Positions 11,846 to 21,245 of a DNA stretch of 64,000 nucleotides are shown here, in pieces. Position 1 is the stretch's first letter; every line of letters starts with the position of its first letter. The stretch is taken from positions 1 through 64,000 of the forward strand of contig NZ_LMUW01000056.1 in assembly GCF_009765735.1 (NCBI RefSeq). The letters run 5' to 3'. The notes under the pieces are model-generated. The model searched no databases and was not told the origin of the DNA. It saw nothing but the letters and a program-made list of their open reading frames with translations. A program made the translations under genes and the position numbers. This DNA comes from Xenophilus sp. L33 (lineage in GTDB: Bacteria; Pseudomonadota; Gammaproteobacteria; Burkholderiales; Burkholderiaceae_C).

Positions 11846-13579
11846 ATGGCCGCTGCCGAACCTCTCGTCAAAGAAAACTCGCCGATCGCCTTGCCGGGCC
11901 TCGCCCGCGCCCTGGTTTCGGCCGGCAAGCTGCCCGCCAAATCCGCGGAAGACATCTATCAGAAGTCCCTGAGCGGACGCACCAGCTTCATCGCCGAGCT
12001 GACCGGCACCGGTGCGGTCTCGGCCGCCGACCTTGCCCACACGCTGTCGAGCGCCTTCGGCGCCCCGCTGCTCGACCTCGACGCGATCGATCCGCAGCGC
12101 CTGCCCAAGGACCTGCTCGATCCCAAGCTCTGCCTCGCCTATCGCGTGGTGGTGCTGAGCAAACGTAACAACCGCCTGATCGTCGCCACCGCGGACCCGT
12201 CCGACCAGCAGGCGGCCGAGAAGATCAAGTTCGCCTCGCAGATGGGCGTGGACTGGGTCATCGCCGAATACGACAAGCTGTCGCGCATGATCGAGGCCGC
12301 CGCGGTGACCGCGGCCGAGACGATCGACAACATCGTCGGCGCCGAATTCGAATTCGACGAGCCGGCCGCCGACGCCCAGAGCGATGCGCCCGATACCGCC
12401 GCCGCCGAGGTCGAGGACGCACCGGTGGTGCGCTTCCTGCACAAGATGCTGCTCGACGCCTTCAGCATGCGGGCCTCGGACATCCACTTCGAGCCCTACG
12501 AGCACAACTACCGGGTGCGCTTCCGGGTCGACGGCGAACTTCGCGAGATCGCCAGCCCGCCAACCGCCATCAAGGAAAAGCTGGCCTCGCGGATCAAGGT
12601 CATCTCGCGGATGGACATCTCCGAGAAGCGGATCCCGCAAGACGGCAAGATGAAGCTCAAGATCGGCCCCGACCGGGTGATCGATTTCCGGGTCAGCACC
12701 TTGCCCACCCTCTTCGGCGAGAAGATCGTGATCCGGATCCTGGATCCGAGCAACGCGCGGCTGGGCATCGACGCCCTCGGCTACGACGCCGACGAGAAGG
12801 AACGCCTGCTGAGCGCGATCGGCCGTCCCTACGGCATGGTGCTGGTCACCGGGCCGACCGGCTCGGGCAAGACGGTGTCGCTCTATACCTGCCTGAACCT
12901 GCTGAACAAGGCAGGCGTCAACATCGCGACGGCCGAAGACCCGTCCGAAATCAACCTGCCGGGCGTCAACCAGGTCAACGTCAACGAGAAGGCCGGCCTC
13001 ACCTTCGCGGCCGCGCTGCGGGCCTTCCTGCGGCAGGATCCGGACATCATCATGGTCGGCGAAATCCGCGACCTCGAAACCGCCGACATCTCGATCAAGG
13101 CCGCCCAGACGGGCCACCTGGTGCTCTCGACGCTGCACACCAACGACGCCCCGACCACGCTCACGCGGATGCGCAACATGGGCATCGCGCCCTTCAACAT
13201 CGCCTCCAGCGTGATCCTGATCACCGCCCAGCGGCTGGCGCGCCGGCTCTGCCCGGTCTGCCGCGCGCCGCTCGACGTGCCGCGTCAGGCGCTGATCGAC
13301 GCCGGCTTCAAGGAGTCCCAACTGGACGGCTCCTGGAAGCCCTATCACGCGGTCGGCTGCTCGGCCTGCAACAGCGGCTACAAGGGCCGGGTCGGCATCT
13401 ACCAGGTGATGCCGATCTCCGAAGAGATCCAGAAGATCATCCTGCGCGACGGCAGCGCACTCGACATCGCGAAACAGGCCGAGAACGAGGGCGTACGGTC
13501 GCTGCGCCAGTCCGGACTGAAGAAGGTCATGCAGGGCCTGACCTCGCTCGAGGAAGTCCTCGCCGTCACCAACGAATAG
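11846..13579 (+). CDS. pilB: Type IV pilus assembly ATPase PilB
   Basis: The 577-residue GspE-family ATPase powers pilus extension. An N-terminal MshEN/T2SSE_N domain precedes the ATPase core. Walker A is TGPTGSGKTVSLYTCLN, the Asp box is DPDIIMVGEIRDLETA, and the His box is HLVLSTLHTNDAPTTL. Four Cys that bind zinc are seen in CPVCRAP and CSACNSGYKG. The order pilB-pilC-pilD is standard; no pilA is close. Confidence 0.96.
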   Translation: MAAAEPLVKENSPIALPGLARALVSAGKLPAKSAEDIYQKSLSGRTSFIAELTGTGAVSAADLAHTLSSAFGAPLLDLDAIDPQRLPKDLLDPKLCLAYRVVVLSKRNNRLIVATADPSDQQAAEKIKFASQMGVDWVIAEYDKLSRMIEAAAVTAAETIDNIVGAEFEFDEPAADAQSDAPDTAAAEVEDAPVVRFLHKMLLDAFSMRASDIHFEPYEHNYRVRFRVDGELREIASPPTAIKEKLASRIKVISRMDISEKRIPQDGKMKLKIGPDRVIDFRVSTLPTLFGEKIVIRILDPSNARLGIDALGYDADEKERLLSAIGRPYGMVLVTGPTGSGKTVSLYTCLNLLNKAGVNIATAEDPSEINLPGVNQVNVNEKAGLTFAAALRAFLRQDPDIIMVGEIRDLETADISIKAAQTGHLVLSTLHTNDAPTTLTRMRNMGIAPFNIASSVILITAQRLARRLCPVCRAPLDVPRQALIDAGFKESQLDGSWKPYHAVGCSACNSGYKGRVGIYQVMPISEEIQKIILRDGSALDIAKQAENEGVRSLRQSGLKKVMQGLTSLEEVLAVTNE

Positions 13580-13600
13580 CACGCACAAGCGGAGATCCTC

Positions 13601-14821
13601 ATGGCAACGGCAACCCTGTCCCGAACGATCAAGGAATACGTCTTCGAATGGGAAGGCAAGGATCGCAACGGCAAGACGGTGCGTGGCGAAGTGCGCGCGG
13701 TCGGCGAGAACCAGGTCCAGGCGGCGCTGCGGCGCCAGGGCGTCCTGACCACCAAGATCAAGAAGCGCCGCACCCGCTCGGGCAAGGCGATCAAGCCGAA
13801 GGACATCGCGATCTTCACGCGCCAACTGGCCACCATGATGAAGGCCGGCGTGCCGCTGCTGCAGTCCTTCGACATCGTGGGGCGCGGCAATGCGAACCCG
13901 AACGTCGCGCGGCTCCTGAACGACATCCGCCTTGACGTGGAAACCGGCAGTTCGCTGTCGGCCGCCTTTCGAAAGTACCCGAAATACTTCGACAGCCTGT
14001 ATTGCAATCTGGTCGAGGCTGGTGAGGCCGCAGGTATCTTGGAAGACTTGCTCGATCGGCTCGCGATCTACATGGAGAAGACCGAGGCGATCAAGTCGAA
14101 GATCAAGTCGGCGCTGATGTATCCCACCTCCGTCGTTGTGGTGGCTTTCGTGGTGGTCGCGATCATCATGATCTTCGTGATTCCTGCGTTCAAGCAGGTG
14201 TTCACTTCCTTCGGCGCAGATCTGCCGGCACCAACCTTGTTCGTTATGGGGATGAGCGAATATTTCGTGTCCTATTGGTGGTTGATCTTCGGCGTGGTTG
14301 GCGGCGGCGTCTACTTCTTCTTGCAGGCTTGGAAACGCAACGAGCGCATGCAGAAATTCATGGACCGCGTCCTTTTGAAAATTCCGATTTTCGGTGCACT
14401 GATCGAGAAGTCCTGCATCGCCCGCTGGACCCGCACCCTGTCGACCATGTTCGCGGCCGGCGTGCCGCTGGTCGAGGCGCTCGACTCCGTCGGCGGCGCC
14501 TCCGGCAACTCGGTCTACGCCGACGCGACCGTCAAGATCCAGCAGGAAGTCTCGACCGGCACCAGCCTCACCGCGGCGATGACCAATGCCAACCTGTTCC
14601 CGTCGATGGTCATCCAGATGACCGCGATCGGCGAGGAATCGGGTTCGATCGACCACATGCTCGGCAAGGCGGCCGACTTCTACGAGGGCGAGGTCGACGA
14701 AATGGTCGCCGGCCTCTCGAGCCTGATGGAGCCCATCATCATCGTGTTCCTCGGCGTCATCATCGGCGGCATCGTGGTATCGATGTACCTGCCCATCTTC
14801 AAGCTCGGCCAGGTCGTCTGA
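13601..14821 (+). CDS. pilC: Type IV pilus inner-membrane platform protein PilC
   Basis: The 406-residue protein has two GspF repeats. The first begins FTRQLATMMKAGVPLLQSFDIV, the second WTRTLSTMFAAGVPLVEALDSV. Hydrophobic helices follow each (VVVVAFVVVAIIMIFVIPAF; IIIVFLGVIIGGIVVSMYLP). It anchors the pilus motor in the inner membrane. It starts 21 bases after pilB, and its stop overlaps the pilD start by one base (TGATG). Confidence 0.96.
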   Translation: MATATLSRTIKEYVFEWEGKDRNGKTVRGEVRAVGENQVQAALRRQGVLTTKIKKRRTRSGKAIKPKDIAIFTRQLATMMKAGVPLLQSFDIVGRGNANPNVARLLNDIRLDVETGSSLSAAFRKYPKYFDSLYCNLVEAGEAAGILEDLLDRLAIYMEKTEAIKSKIKSALMYPTSVVVVAFVVVAIIMIFVIPAFKQVFTSFGADLPAPTLFVMGMSEYFVSYWWLIFGVVGGGVYFFLQAWKRNERMQKFMDRVLLKIPIFGALIEKSCIARWTRTLSTMFAAGVPLVEALDSVGGASGNSVYADATVKIQQEVSTGTSLTAAMTNANLFPSMVIQMTAIGEESGSIDHMLGKAADFYEGEVDEMVAGLSSLMEPIIIVFLGVIIGGIVVSMYLPIFKLGQVV

Positions 14822-15681
14822 TGCTGGTGTCGCAGGGGGTGGACGCCGCGCTGGCCGGCTTGCTCGGGCTATTGATCGGCAGCTTCCTGAATGTCGTCAT
14901 CTACCGGCTGCCCAAGATGCTCGAGCGGCAGTGGGCCGCCGACTGCGCCACGCTGCAGACCGACGGCGGCTCCCCGGCTGCGCCTGCTGCCGACGCGGAG
15001 CCCTTCAATCTCATGGTGCCGCATTCGCGCTGCCAGAAGTGCGGCCACGTCATCCGCTGGTACGAGAACATCCCGGTGCTGAGCTACCTGGCGCTGCGCG
15101 GCAAGTGCTCGTCCTGCAAGACACCGATCGGGATGCGCTATCCGGTCGTCGAGATCGTGACCGGCGCGCTCTTCGCCTGGTGCGTCTGGCACATGCCGGG
15201 CCAATACGCCGCCCTGGCCTGGTGCGCCTTCGCCGCCGTGCTGCTGGCCTTGGCGCTGATCGACTGGGACACCACGCTGCTGCCGGACGACCTCACGCTG
15301 CCGCTGCTGTGGGCCGGGCTGCTGGCGTCGATCGCGGGCTTCACCAACGTCTCCCTGGCCAATGCGGTGTGGGGCGCGGTGGCCGGCTACCTGTCGCTCT
15401 GGGCCATCTACTGGCTCTTCAAGCTGACCACCGGCAAAGAAGGCATGGGCTACGGCGACTTCAAGCTCTTCGCCGCCTTCGGCGCCTGGTTCGGCTGGCA
15501 GGCGCTGATCCCGATCATCCTGATGGCCTCCGTGATCGGCGTGGTGGTCGGGCTGGCGCTCAAGTTCAACAACGGCCTGCGCGAGGGCGGCTACGTGCCC
15601 TTCGGCCCCTTCCTGGCCGGTGCCGGCTTCACCGCGATGATCTTCGGCCCGAACGCGATCCTGCGCGTGGTGGGGCTCTGA
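14821..15681 (+). CDS. pilD: Prepilin leader peptidase / N-methyltransferase PilD
   Basis: The 286-residue membrane protease cleaves type IV prepilins and methylates the new N-terminus. The cytoplasmic zinc motif has paired Cys (CQKCGHVIRWYENIPVLSY and CSSCKTPI). The two catalytic Asp lie in ALIDWDTTLLPDDLT and in GYGDFK. About eight membrane segments are visible. The start overlaps the pilC stop. Confidence 0.96.
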   Translation: MLVSQGVDAALAGLLGLLIGSFLNVVIYRLPKMLERQWAADCATLQTDGGSPAAPAADAEPFNLMVPHSRCQKCGHVIRWYENIPVLSYLALRGKCSSCKTPIGMRYPVVEIVTGALFAWCVWHMPGQYAALAWCAFAAVLLALALIDWDTTLLPDDLTLPLLWAGLLASIAGFTNVSLANAVWGAVAGYLSLWAIYWLFKLTTGKEGMGYGDFKLFAAFGAWFGWQALIPIILMASVIGVVVGLALKFNNGLREGGYVPFGPFLAGAGFTAMIFGPNAILRVVGL

Positions 15682-15691
15682 CGGAGCGCCC

Positions 15692-16294
15692 ATGCGCATC
15701 GGCCTGACCGGCGGCATCGGCAGCGGCAAGAGCACCGTGGCCGCGACCTGGGTCGCGCTCGGCGCGACGCTGGTCGACAGCGATGCGATCGCCCGCGCGG
15801 TAGCCCAGCCGGGCGGCGCCGCGATGCCGGCGCTCGAGGCGGCTTTCGGCCCGACGGCGATCGCCGCCGACGGCGGGCTCGACCGGGCCGCGATGCGCGC
15901 CCTGGTGTTCTCCGACGCCAAGGCCAAGCAACGGCTGGAAGGCATCCTGCATCCCCTGATCGGCGCCGAATGCGAGCGCCAGGCCGCCGCTGCGGCGCCG
16001 GGCCAGCCGATCGTCTTCGACGTGCCGCTGCTGGTGGAATCGAAGCGCTGGCGGGCGATCGTCGATCGGGTGCTGGTGGTCGACGCGACCGAGCAGACGC
16101 AACTGGCGCGCGTCGTCGCGCGTTCGGCCTGGAGCCCGGAGGCGGTGCGCGCGGTGATCGCCCAGCAGGCCACGCGCAGCGCGCGCCGGGCCGCGGCCGA
16201 CGCGGTGATCTTCAACGAGGGCTTGAGCCTGCCCGCGCTGGCCGACGAGGTCCGCGGGCTGTGGGATCGTTGGCGCGGCCCGGACACGCGATAA
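15692..16294 (+). CDS. coaE: Dephospho-CoA kinase
   Basis: The 200-residue P-loop kinase does the last step of CoA synthesis. It starts MRIGLTGGIGSGKSTVAATW (Walker A), followed by LVDSDAIARAVAQPG and the HPLI segment. It begins 10 bases after pilD. In most Burkholderiales zapD follows directly; here two acetylation-type genes intervene. Confidence 0.96.
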   Translation: MRIGLTGGIGSGKSTVAATWVALGATLVDSDAIARAVAQPGGAAMPALEAAFGPTAIAADGGLDRAAMRALVFSDAKAKQRLEGILHPLIGAECERQAAAAAPGQPIVFDVPLLVESKRWRAIVDRVLVVDATEQTQLARVVARSAWSPEAVRAVIAQQATRSARRAAADAVIFNEGLSLPALADEVRGLWDRWRGPDTR

Positions 16295-16384
16295 TCGGCG
16301 CACCGCCGGCGCGTGTGCGCCCGACAACAAGACTGCGGCGTACGTCGCGCTCCGCGATCGACGAGACAGCCCTGCACCCACACG

Positions 16385-17878
16385 ATGCTCTTCAATTCGT
16401 ACGCGTTCATCTTCTTCTTTTTCCCGGTCGTGCTGATCGGGTTCTTCCTGATCGGACACCGGAGCGCGCGACTCGCAGCGAGCTTCCTCGGGCTCGCGTC
16501 GCTGTTCTTCTACGGCTGGTGGAGCGTCGAGGCGCTGCCGCTGCTGCTCGGCTCGATCTGCTTCAACTACTGGGCCGGCCTGCGGCTGACCCAGGCGCCC
16601 GACCGCACCGACCGCGGCCGCAAGCGCATGCTGGTGTTCGCTCTGGTGGTCAACCTGGGCGTGCTGGCGATCTTCAAGTACGCCAACTTCTTCCTCGAGA
16701 ACGTCGACGTCGGGCTGCAGGCGGCCGGGCTGACGCCGTTCTCGATGGTGAAGATCGCGCTGCCGATCGGCATCTCGTTCTATACCTTCACCCAGATCGC
16801 CTTCCTGGTCGACTGCTGGCAGGGCAAGGTGCATGAGCGCAGCTTCGTGCACTACCTGCTGTTCGTCACCTTCTTCCCGCACCTGATCGCGGGGCCGGTG
16901 CTGCATCACGCGCAGATGATGCCGCAGTTCGCCAATCCCGCGACCTATCGCTTCAACCCCGACAAGGTCTCGCTGGGCCTGGCGATCTTCGTCTTCGGCC
17001 TCGGCAAGAAGCTCTTGATCGGCGATCCGCTCGGGCAGTACGCCGACCTGATGTTCAATGGCGTGCACAACGGCGTCGCGCCGATGGTCAACAGCGCCTG
17101 GGTCGGCGTGATCGCCTACACGCTGCAGATCTACTTCGACTTCTCCGGCTACTCCGACATGGCGGTCGGCCTCGGCCTGTGCCTGGGCGTGCAGTTGCCG
17201 CTCAACTTCAACTCACCCTACAAGTCGACCAACATCGTGGAGTTCTGGCGGCGCTGGCACATCTCGCTGTCGACCTTCCTGCGCGACTACCTCTACGTGC
17301 CGCTGGGCGGCAACCGCAAGGGCCCGCGGCGGCGCTACCTGAACCTCTTCATCACGATGCTGCTGGGTGGCCTCTGGCACGGCGCCGCCTGGACCTTCGT
17401 GCTCTGGGGCGCGCTGCACGGCATCTACCTCATGATCAACCACGTGTGGAATGCCAAGGTGCGGCGCGACCGCAAGCCCGGGCGCATCGCGCACCTGCTC
17501 GGCTGGGCGCTGACGATGCTGGCCGTGATGATCGCCTGGGTCGTCTTCCGCGCCGAGAGCATGCATGCGGCGACCCTTATCTACAAGGGCATGCTGGGCC
17601 TGAATGGCACCGCCGGCTCGATCTTCAGCGAGTTCGGTGGCGTGCCGTACCGCAAGTCGGACTTCTTCAACACGCTGCTCGCCGGCCTGTTCATCGTGCT
17701 CGTGATGCCGCCGACGATCACCCTGCAGCGCTGGGTGCCGCAGGCCCAGGCGTTGCTCGGCCGGCCGCGCCTGGCGTGGATCTTCCCGCCGGTGATGGCC
17801 TTCGCGACAGTGATCCTCCTGGGCGTCTGCGTGTCGAAGCTGGGCTCGTACAGCCCGTTCCTCTACTTCCAGTTCTGA
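16385..17878 (+). CDS. MBOAT-family O-acyltransferase, AlgI-like
   Basis: The 497-residue membrane protein has many hydrophobic segments and the MBOAT signature: WRRWHISLSTFLRDYLYVPLGG followed by LLGGLWHGAAWTFVLWGALHG, where the His of WHGA is catalytic. AlgI/DltB-type proteins move acetyl or acyl groups across the inner membrane onto exported polysaccharides. The start at 16385 lies right before the first membrane helix; the longer frame from 16313 is not hydrophobic. It is followed after 8 bases by an SGNH-type protein, the usual partner that transfers the acyl group in the periplasm. Confidence 0.93.
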   Translation: MLFNSYAFIFFFFPVVLIGFFLIGHRSARLAASFLGLASLFFYGWWSVEALPLLLGSICFNYWAGLRLTQAPDRTDRGRKRMLVFALVVNLGVLAIFKYANFFLENVDVGLQAAGLTPFSMVKIALPIGISFYTFTQIAFLVDCWQGKVHERSFVHYLLFVTFFPHLIAGPVLHHAQMMPQFANPATYRFNPDKVSLGLAIFVFGLGKKLLIGDPLGQYADLMFNGVHNGVAPMVNSAWVGVIAYTLQIYFDFSGYSDMAVGLGLCLGVQLPLNFNSPYKSTNIVEFWRRWHISLSTFLRDYLYVPLGGNRKGPRRRYLNLFITMLLGGLWHGAAWTFVLWGALHGIYLMINHVWNAKVRRDRKPGRIAHLLGWALTMLAVMIAWVVFRAESMHAATLIYKGMLGLNGTAGSIFSEFGGVPYRKSDFFNTLLAGLFIVLVMPPTITLQRWVPQAQALLGRPRLAWIFPPVMAFATVILLGVCVSKLGSYSPFLYFQF

Positions 17879-17886
17879 GGCGATCC

Positions 17887-18897
17887 ATGACACCCGCCAA
17901 GCTCTGGTTGCGCATCTTCCTGTCCGGCTTCGTCGTCATCGTGGCGCTGCTGCTGGTGACCCTCAACACACCCGCCTTCTATGGCGACATGACCCGCATC
18001 GGCCTGCTCTCGGAGACCGCTTTCGGCTGGAAGATCGAGCCGCCGGTGGTCGATCCGAAATACCTCGCCGCCTCACCGGTGAGCGAGGCCGATATCCTGG
18101 TCATCGGCGACAGCTTCTCGATGTCGAACCGCTGGCAGTCGGAGCTCACGCGCGCCGGCTACAAGGTCGCGACCATGTTCTGGGGCCAGACCAACGAGCG
18201 CCTCTGCGACGACTTCGACACCTGGCTCGCGCAGGGCGGCTTCAAGGGCAAGCTGGTGATCGTCGAGAGCGTCGAGCGGCTGTTGAACGACCGGCTGGTC
18301 AGCACCCAGACCTGCAAGACCACCGCCCGGCCGCTCACCGCCGGGCTCAAGCCCTTCTTCGAGCCGCTGCACGAGGTGCCCAAGCCGGGCCTGAACTGGG
18401 ACGGCAAGCTGACCTCGGGCCTGTTCATCTTCAACAACACGCGAAACGCGGCGAGGTCCGACGGACCGCTCCTGGTCAACAAGCGCATCCTGGTGCGTCC
18501 AGTGCCGGACGGTTGCTCGCTCTTCAGCCATCAGCTGTGCGACAAGGTGCCCTTCTGGCCGGCCGACGACGAGAACGGCGAGCTGACCGTCGAGAACGCG
18601 GCGCAGATGAAGGCCTTCGCAGCGGCCCATCCGCAGCACCCAATCCTGTGGATGGTCATTCCCAACAAGACCACGGTCTATGTCAAGCCGGAACATTCGA
18701 AAGATTTCGTGACAGCGGTCTTGCGTGACCGCCTCGGCCCCGATCTCTTCAGCTGGGGCCTGGCGCAGAAGACCCGGGTGCGCGACTTCTTCTTCCCGAA
18801 CGACACGCACATCTCGATGCAGGGACAACTGGTGCTCGGCCAGCGCATGCTGGAGGCGGTTCGGCAACTGCTGCCCCCTCCACCCAAGCCTTCTTGA
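17887..18897 (+). CDS. SGNH-hydrolase-like periplasmic acetyltransferase partner (AlgX/AlgJ type)
   Basis: The 336-residue protein has one N-terminal membrane helix (IFLSGFVVIVALLLVTLN) and a periplasmic domain. A GDSF motif (ILVIGDSFSMSNRW) gives the nucleophile Ser, and DTHIS near residue 310 gives the Asp-His pair of an SGNH fold. Similar proteins accept acyl groups from MBOAT transporters and acetylate polysaccharides such as alginate. The target here is unknown, since no glycosyltransferases are nearby. No other family member was recognised with certainty. Confidence 0.75.
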   Translation: MTPAKLWLRIFLSGFVVIVALLLVTLNTPAFYGDMTRIGLLSETAFGWKIEPPVVDPKYLAASPVSEADILVIGDSFSMSNRWQSELTRAGYKVATMFWGQTNERLCDDFDTWLAQGGFKGKLVIVESVERLLNDRLVSTQTCKTTARPLTAGLKPFFEPLHEVPKPGLNWDGKLTSGLFIFNNTRNAARSDGPLLVNKRILVRPVPDGCSLFSHQLCDKVPFWPADDENGELTVENAAQMKAFAAAHPQHPILWMVIPNKTTVYVKPEHSKDFVTAVLRDRLGPDLFSWGLAQKTRVRDFFFPNDTHISMQGQLVLGQRMLEAVRQLLPPPPKPS

Positions 18898-18928
18898 AGC
18901 TATCATCTGCAACCGGAAGCCACCACGC

Positions 18929-19684
18929 GTGATCCTCTACGAGTACCCCTTCAACGAGCGAATCCGGACCTACCTGCGCCTGGAACACCTGTTTCGCCGT
19001 CTCGGCGAACTGGTGCCGGCGGACTCTCCCTTGCTGCATCACTATGCGCTGGTCACGATCTTCGAGATCATGGACGTGGCCGCGCGGGCCGACCTGAAGG
19101 CCGACGTGCTGCGCGACCTCGACAAGCACAAGAACACCTTCAACAGCTATCGCGGCAACCCGGCCATCTCCGAGGCGGTGCTCGACCAGGTGGTGCACAA
19201 GCTCGAGAGCAACTTCAACACGCTCAACACGGTGCCCGGCAAGGCCGGTCAGGCGCTGACCGAGAACGAATGGCTGATGAGCATCCGCAGCCGCGCCGGC
19301 ATTCCAGGCGGCACCTGCGAGTTCGATCTGCCGGCCTACTTCGAGTGGCAGAACCGGCGCGCGCCCGATCGCCGCGCCGACCTGCAGCGATGGTCGGCCA
19401 CCCTCGCGCCGCTGGCCGAATCGATCTACCTGTTGCTCAAGCTGCTGCGCGACGCCGACGTGCCCTACAAGGTGATCGCGGCCAACGGCCAGTTCCAGCA
19501 GACCCTGCCGCAAGGCCGCAGCTTCCAGCTGCTGCGCCTGCGCATCGACCCGAAGCTCGGGTTGATCCCCGAGATCAGCGGCAATCGCCTGATGGTGTCG
19601 GTGCGGCTGATGCGGCACGAAGCCGACGACCGCCTTCACCAGAGCACGGCCGAGGCGCCCTTCGAGCTGACGCTCTGCGCCTGA
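18929..19684 (+). CDS. zapD: Cell division protein ZapD
   Basis: The 251-residue protein crosslinks FtsZ filaments at the division ring. It reads [21 protein letters not shown] from a GTG start at 18929, the conserved N-terminus of ZapD (former DUF1342). No ATG fits this start. The C-terminal beta part ([14 protein letters not shown]) matches too. yacG follows after 16 bases, as usual. Confidence 0.95.
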   Translation: MILYEYPFNERIRTYLRLEHLFRRLGELVPADSPLLHHYALVTIFEIMDVAARADLKADVLRDLDKHKNTFNSYRGNPAISEAVLDQVVHKLESNFNTLNTVPGKAGQALTENEWLMSIRSRAGIPGGTCEFDLPAYFEWQNRRAPDRRADLQRWSATLAPLAESIYLLLKLLRDADVPYKVIAANGQFQQTLPQGRSFQLLRLRIDPKLGLIPEISGNRLMVSVRLMRHEADDRLHQSTAEAPFELTLCA

Positions 19685-19700
19685 AGATCGAGGCGGCGGG

Positions 19701-19910
19701 ATGAGCGGCGTCAATTCCATCGGCGAGCGCATCGTGCGCTGCCCGGCCTGCGGCCAGGACAGCGTCTACGCGGTGAGCAACCCGTACCGTCCGTTCTGCA
19801 GCGCGCGCTGCAAGGGCGTCGACCTGGGTGCCTGGGCCAGCGAGGAGTTCAGGGTGCCGGCGGACGTGCCGCCGGACGACGATCCCTTCGGCGACCCGAA
19901 GCGGCAGTAG
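19701..19910 (+). CDS. yacG: DNA gyrase inhibitor YacG
   Basis: The 69-residue zinc protein has four Cys in CPACGQ and [14 protein letters not shown], followed by an acidic tail. Family members bind GyrB and inhibit gyrase. It is the last gene of the coaE-to-yacG group and converges on mutT. Confidence 0.95.
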   Translation: MSGVNSIGERIVRCPACGQDSVYAVSNPYRPFCSARCKGVDLGAWASEEFRVPADVPPDDDPFGDPKRQ

Positions 19911-19959
19911 CGGCAAAGGCGCCAATGGCGGCAACAGCGGCCGCGCGCCGGCGAACGGG

Positions 19960-20367
19960 CTAGAGGCCGCGTTCCTCGGCCAGCCAGGCCAGCACCGGCA
20001 TCGCGCCGGGCAGCACCGGCGTGACCTCCAGCGGCAACTGCTGCCAGCGCATCTCCTGGCCTTCGCGCATCTCGAAGTCGCCGGTCCATGCGTGGACCTT
20101 GCACCAGTGCAGCCGGACCAGCGCGTGCGGATAGTCGTGCTCGGTCACCTTCCAGACCTCGGCCGCGCCGATGGTGATGCCGAGTTCCTCGTGCAGCTCG
20201 CGCCGGAGTGCCTGCTCGACCGTCTCGCCGGCCTCAAGCTTGCCGCCGGGAAATTCCCAGTAGCCCGCGTAAGGCTTGCCTTCGGGCCGGGTCGACAGCA
20301 GCAGCGCGTCGTCGGCGCGGATCAGGATGCCGACCGCGACCTCGGTGTGCTTGCGCGGTGTGCTCAC
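19960..20367 (-). CDS. mutT: Nudix hydrolase, MutT-type 8-oxo-dGTP diphosphatase
   Basis: The 135-residue enzyme has a complete Nudix box, GGKLEAGETVEQALRRELHE with ELGI after it, and the MutT-typical GYWEFPGGKLE. It probably cleans oxidised dGTP from the nucleotide pool. The start is GTG at 20367, which overlaps the stop of the ATPase gene by four bases (GTGA). Confidence 0.9.
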   Translation of the reverse strand: MSTPRKHTEVAVGILIRADDALLLSTRPEGKPYAGYWEFPGGKLEAGETVEQALRRELHEELGITIGAAEVWKVTEHDYPHALVRLHWCKVHAWTGDFEMREGQEMRWQQLPLEVTPVLPGAMPVLAWLAEERGL

Positions 20368-21245
20368 GCGGCCGCCGCGCTCCGGCCGGCGTAGTCGCGC
20401 GCGAACTGGAAGGCCACGCGGCCGCTGCGCGAGCCGCGCTCCAGCGCCCAGACCAGCGCTTCCGGACGCGCCGCCTCGATCGCCTTCGCATCGACGCCGA
20501 AGGACGACAGCCACTGCGCCACGATCGCCAGGTATTCGTTCTGGCTGAAGGGATAGAAGCTGACCCAGAGGCCGAAGCGCTCCGACAGCGAGATCTTTTC
20601 CTCGATCACCTCGCCCGGATGGACCTCGCCGTCCTCCGTGTGGGTGTAGCTGAGGTTGTCCTTCATGTATTCCGGCAGCAGGTGGCGCCGGTTGCTGGTC
20701 GCGTAGATCAGCACGTTCGGCGAGGCCGCCGCGATCGAGCCGTCGAGGATCGACTTCAGCGCCTTGTAGCCCGGCTCGCCCTCGTCGAAGCTCAGGTCGT
20801 CGCTGAAGATGATGAACTTCTCGGGCCGGCTCGAGACCACGTCGACGATGTCCGGCAGGTCGGTGAGCTCCGCCTTGTCGACCTCGATCAGGCGCAGGCC
20901 CTGCGGCGCGTAGGCCTGCAGGCAGGCGCGGATCAGCGAGGACTTGCCGGTGCCGCGGGCGCCGGTGAGCAGCACGTTGTTGGCCGGCTTGCCTTCGACG
21001 AACTGGCGGGTGTTGCGCTCGATCTTCTCCTTCTGGAGGTCGATTTCCTTGAGCGCGTCGAGCGGCATGCCGGCCAGGTGGCGCACCGGCTCCAGGGTGC
21101 CGTGGCCGGAGCTGCGGCGCCGGTAGCGCCAGGCGATCGCGGCGTTCCAGTCGGCCGGCGCAGCCAGCGGTTGCGGCAGGATCGACTCGATGCGGTCGAT
21201 GAGCTGTTCGGCGCGCGCGATCAGTCGCTCGAATTGCGCGTTCAC
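20364..21245 (-). CDS. ATP-binding protein, DUF815 family
   Basis: The 293-residue P-loop ATPase has Walker [17 protein letters not shown] and Walker B-like [14 protein letters not shown], with [31 protein letters not shown] typical of DUF815. Its role is unknown. GTG at 21245 is the start and overlaps the argJ stop by four bases; its own stop overlaps the mutT start in the same way, so argJ, this gene and mutT are translationally coupled. Confidence 0.9.
   Translation of the reverse strand: MNAQFERLIARAEQLIDRIESILPQPLAAPADWNAAIAWRYRRRSSGHGTLEPVRHLAGMPLDALKEIDLQKEKIERNTRQFVEGKPANNVLLTGARGTGKSSLIRACLQAYAPQGLRLIEVDKAELTDLPDIVDVVSSRPEKFIIFSDDLSFDEGEPGYKALKSILDGSIAAASPNVLIYATSNRRHLLPEYMKDNLSYTHTEDGEVHPGEVIEEKISLSERFGLWVSFYPFSQNEYLAIVAQWLSSFGVDAKAIEAARPEALVWALERGSRSGRVAFQFARDYAGRSAAAA

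Noticed and set aside
11678..14656. Minus-strand 992-residue open frame
   Set aside because: It is the antisense of pilB, pilC and the tRNA, with the codon pattern expected from GC-rich genes; pilB and pilC have full motifs.
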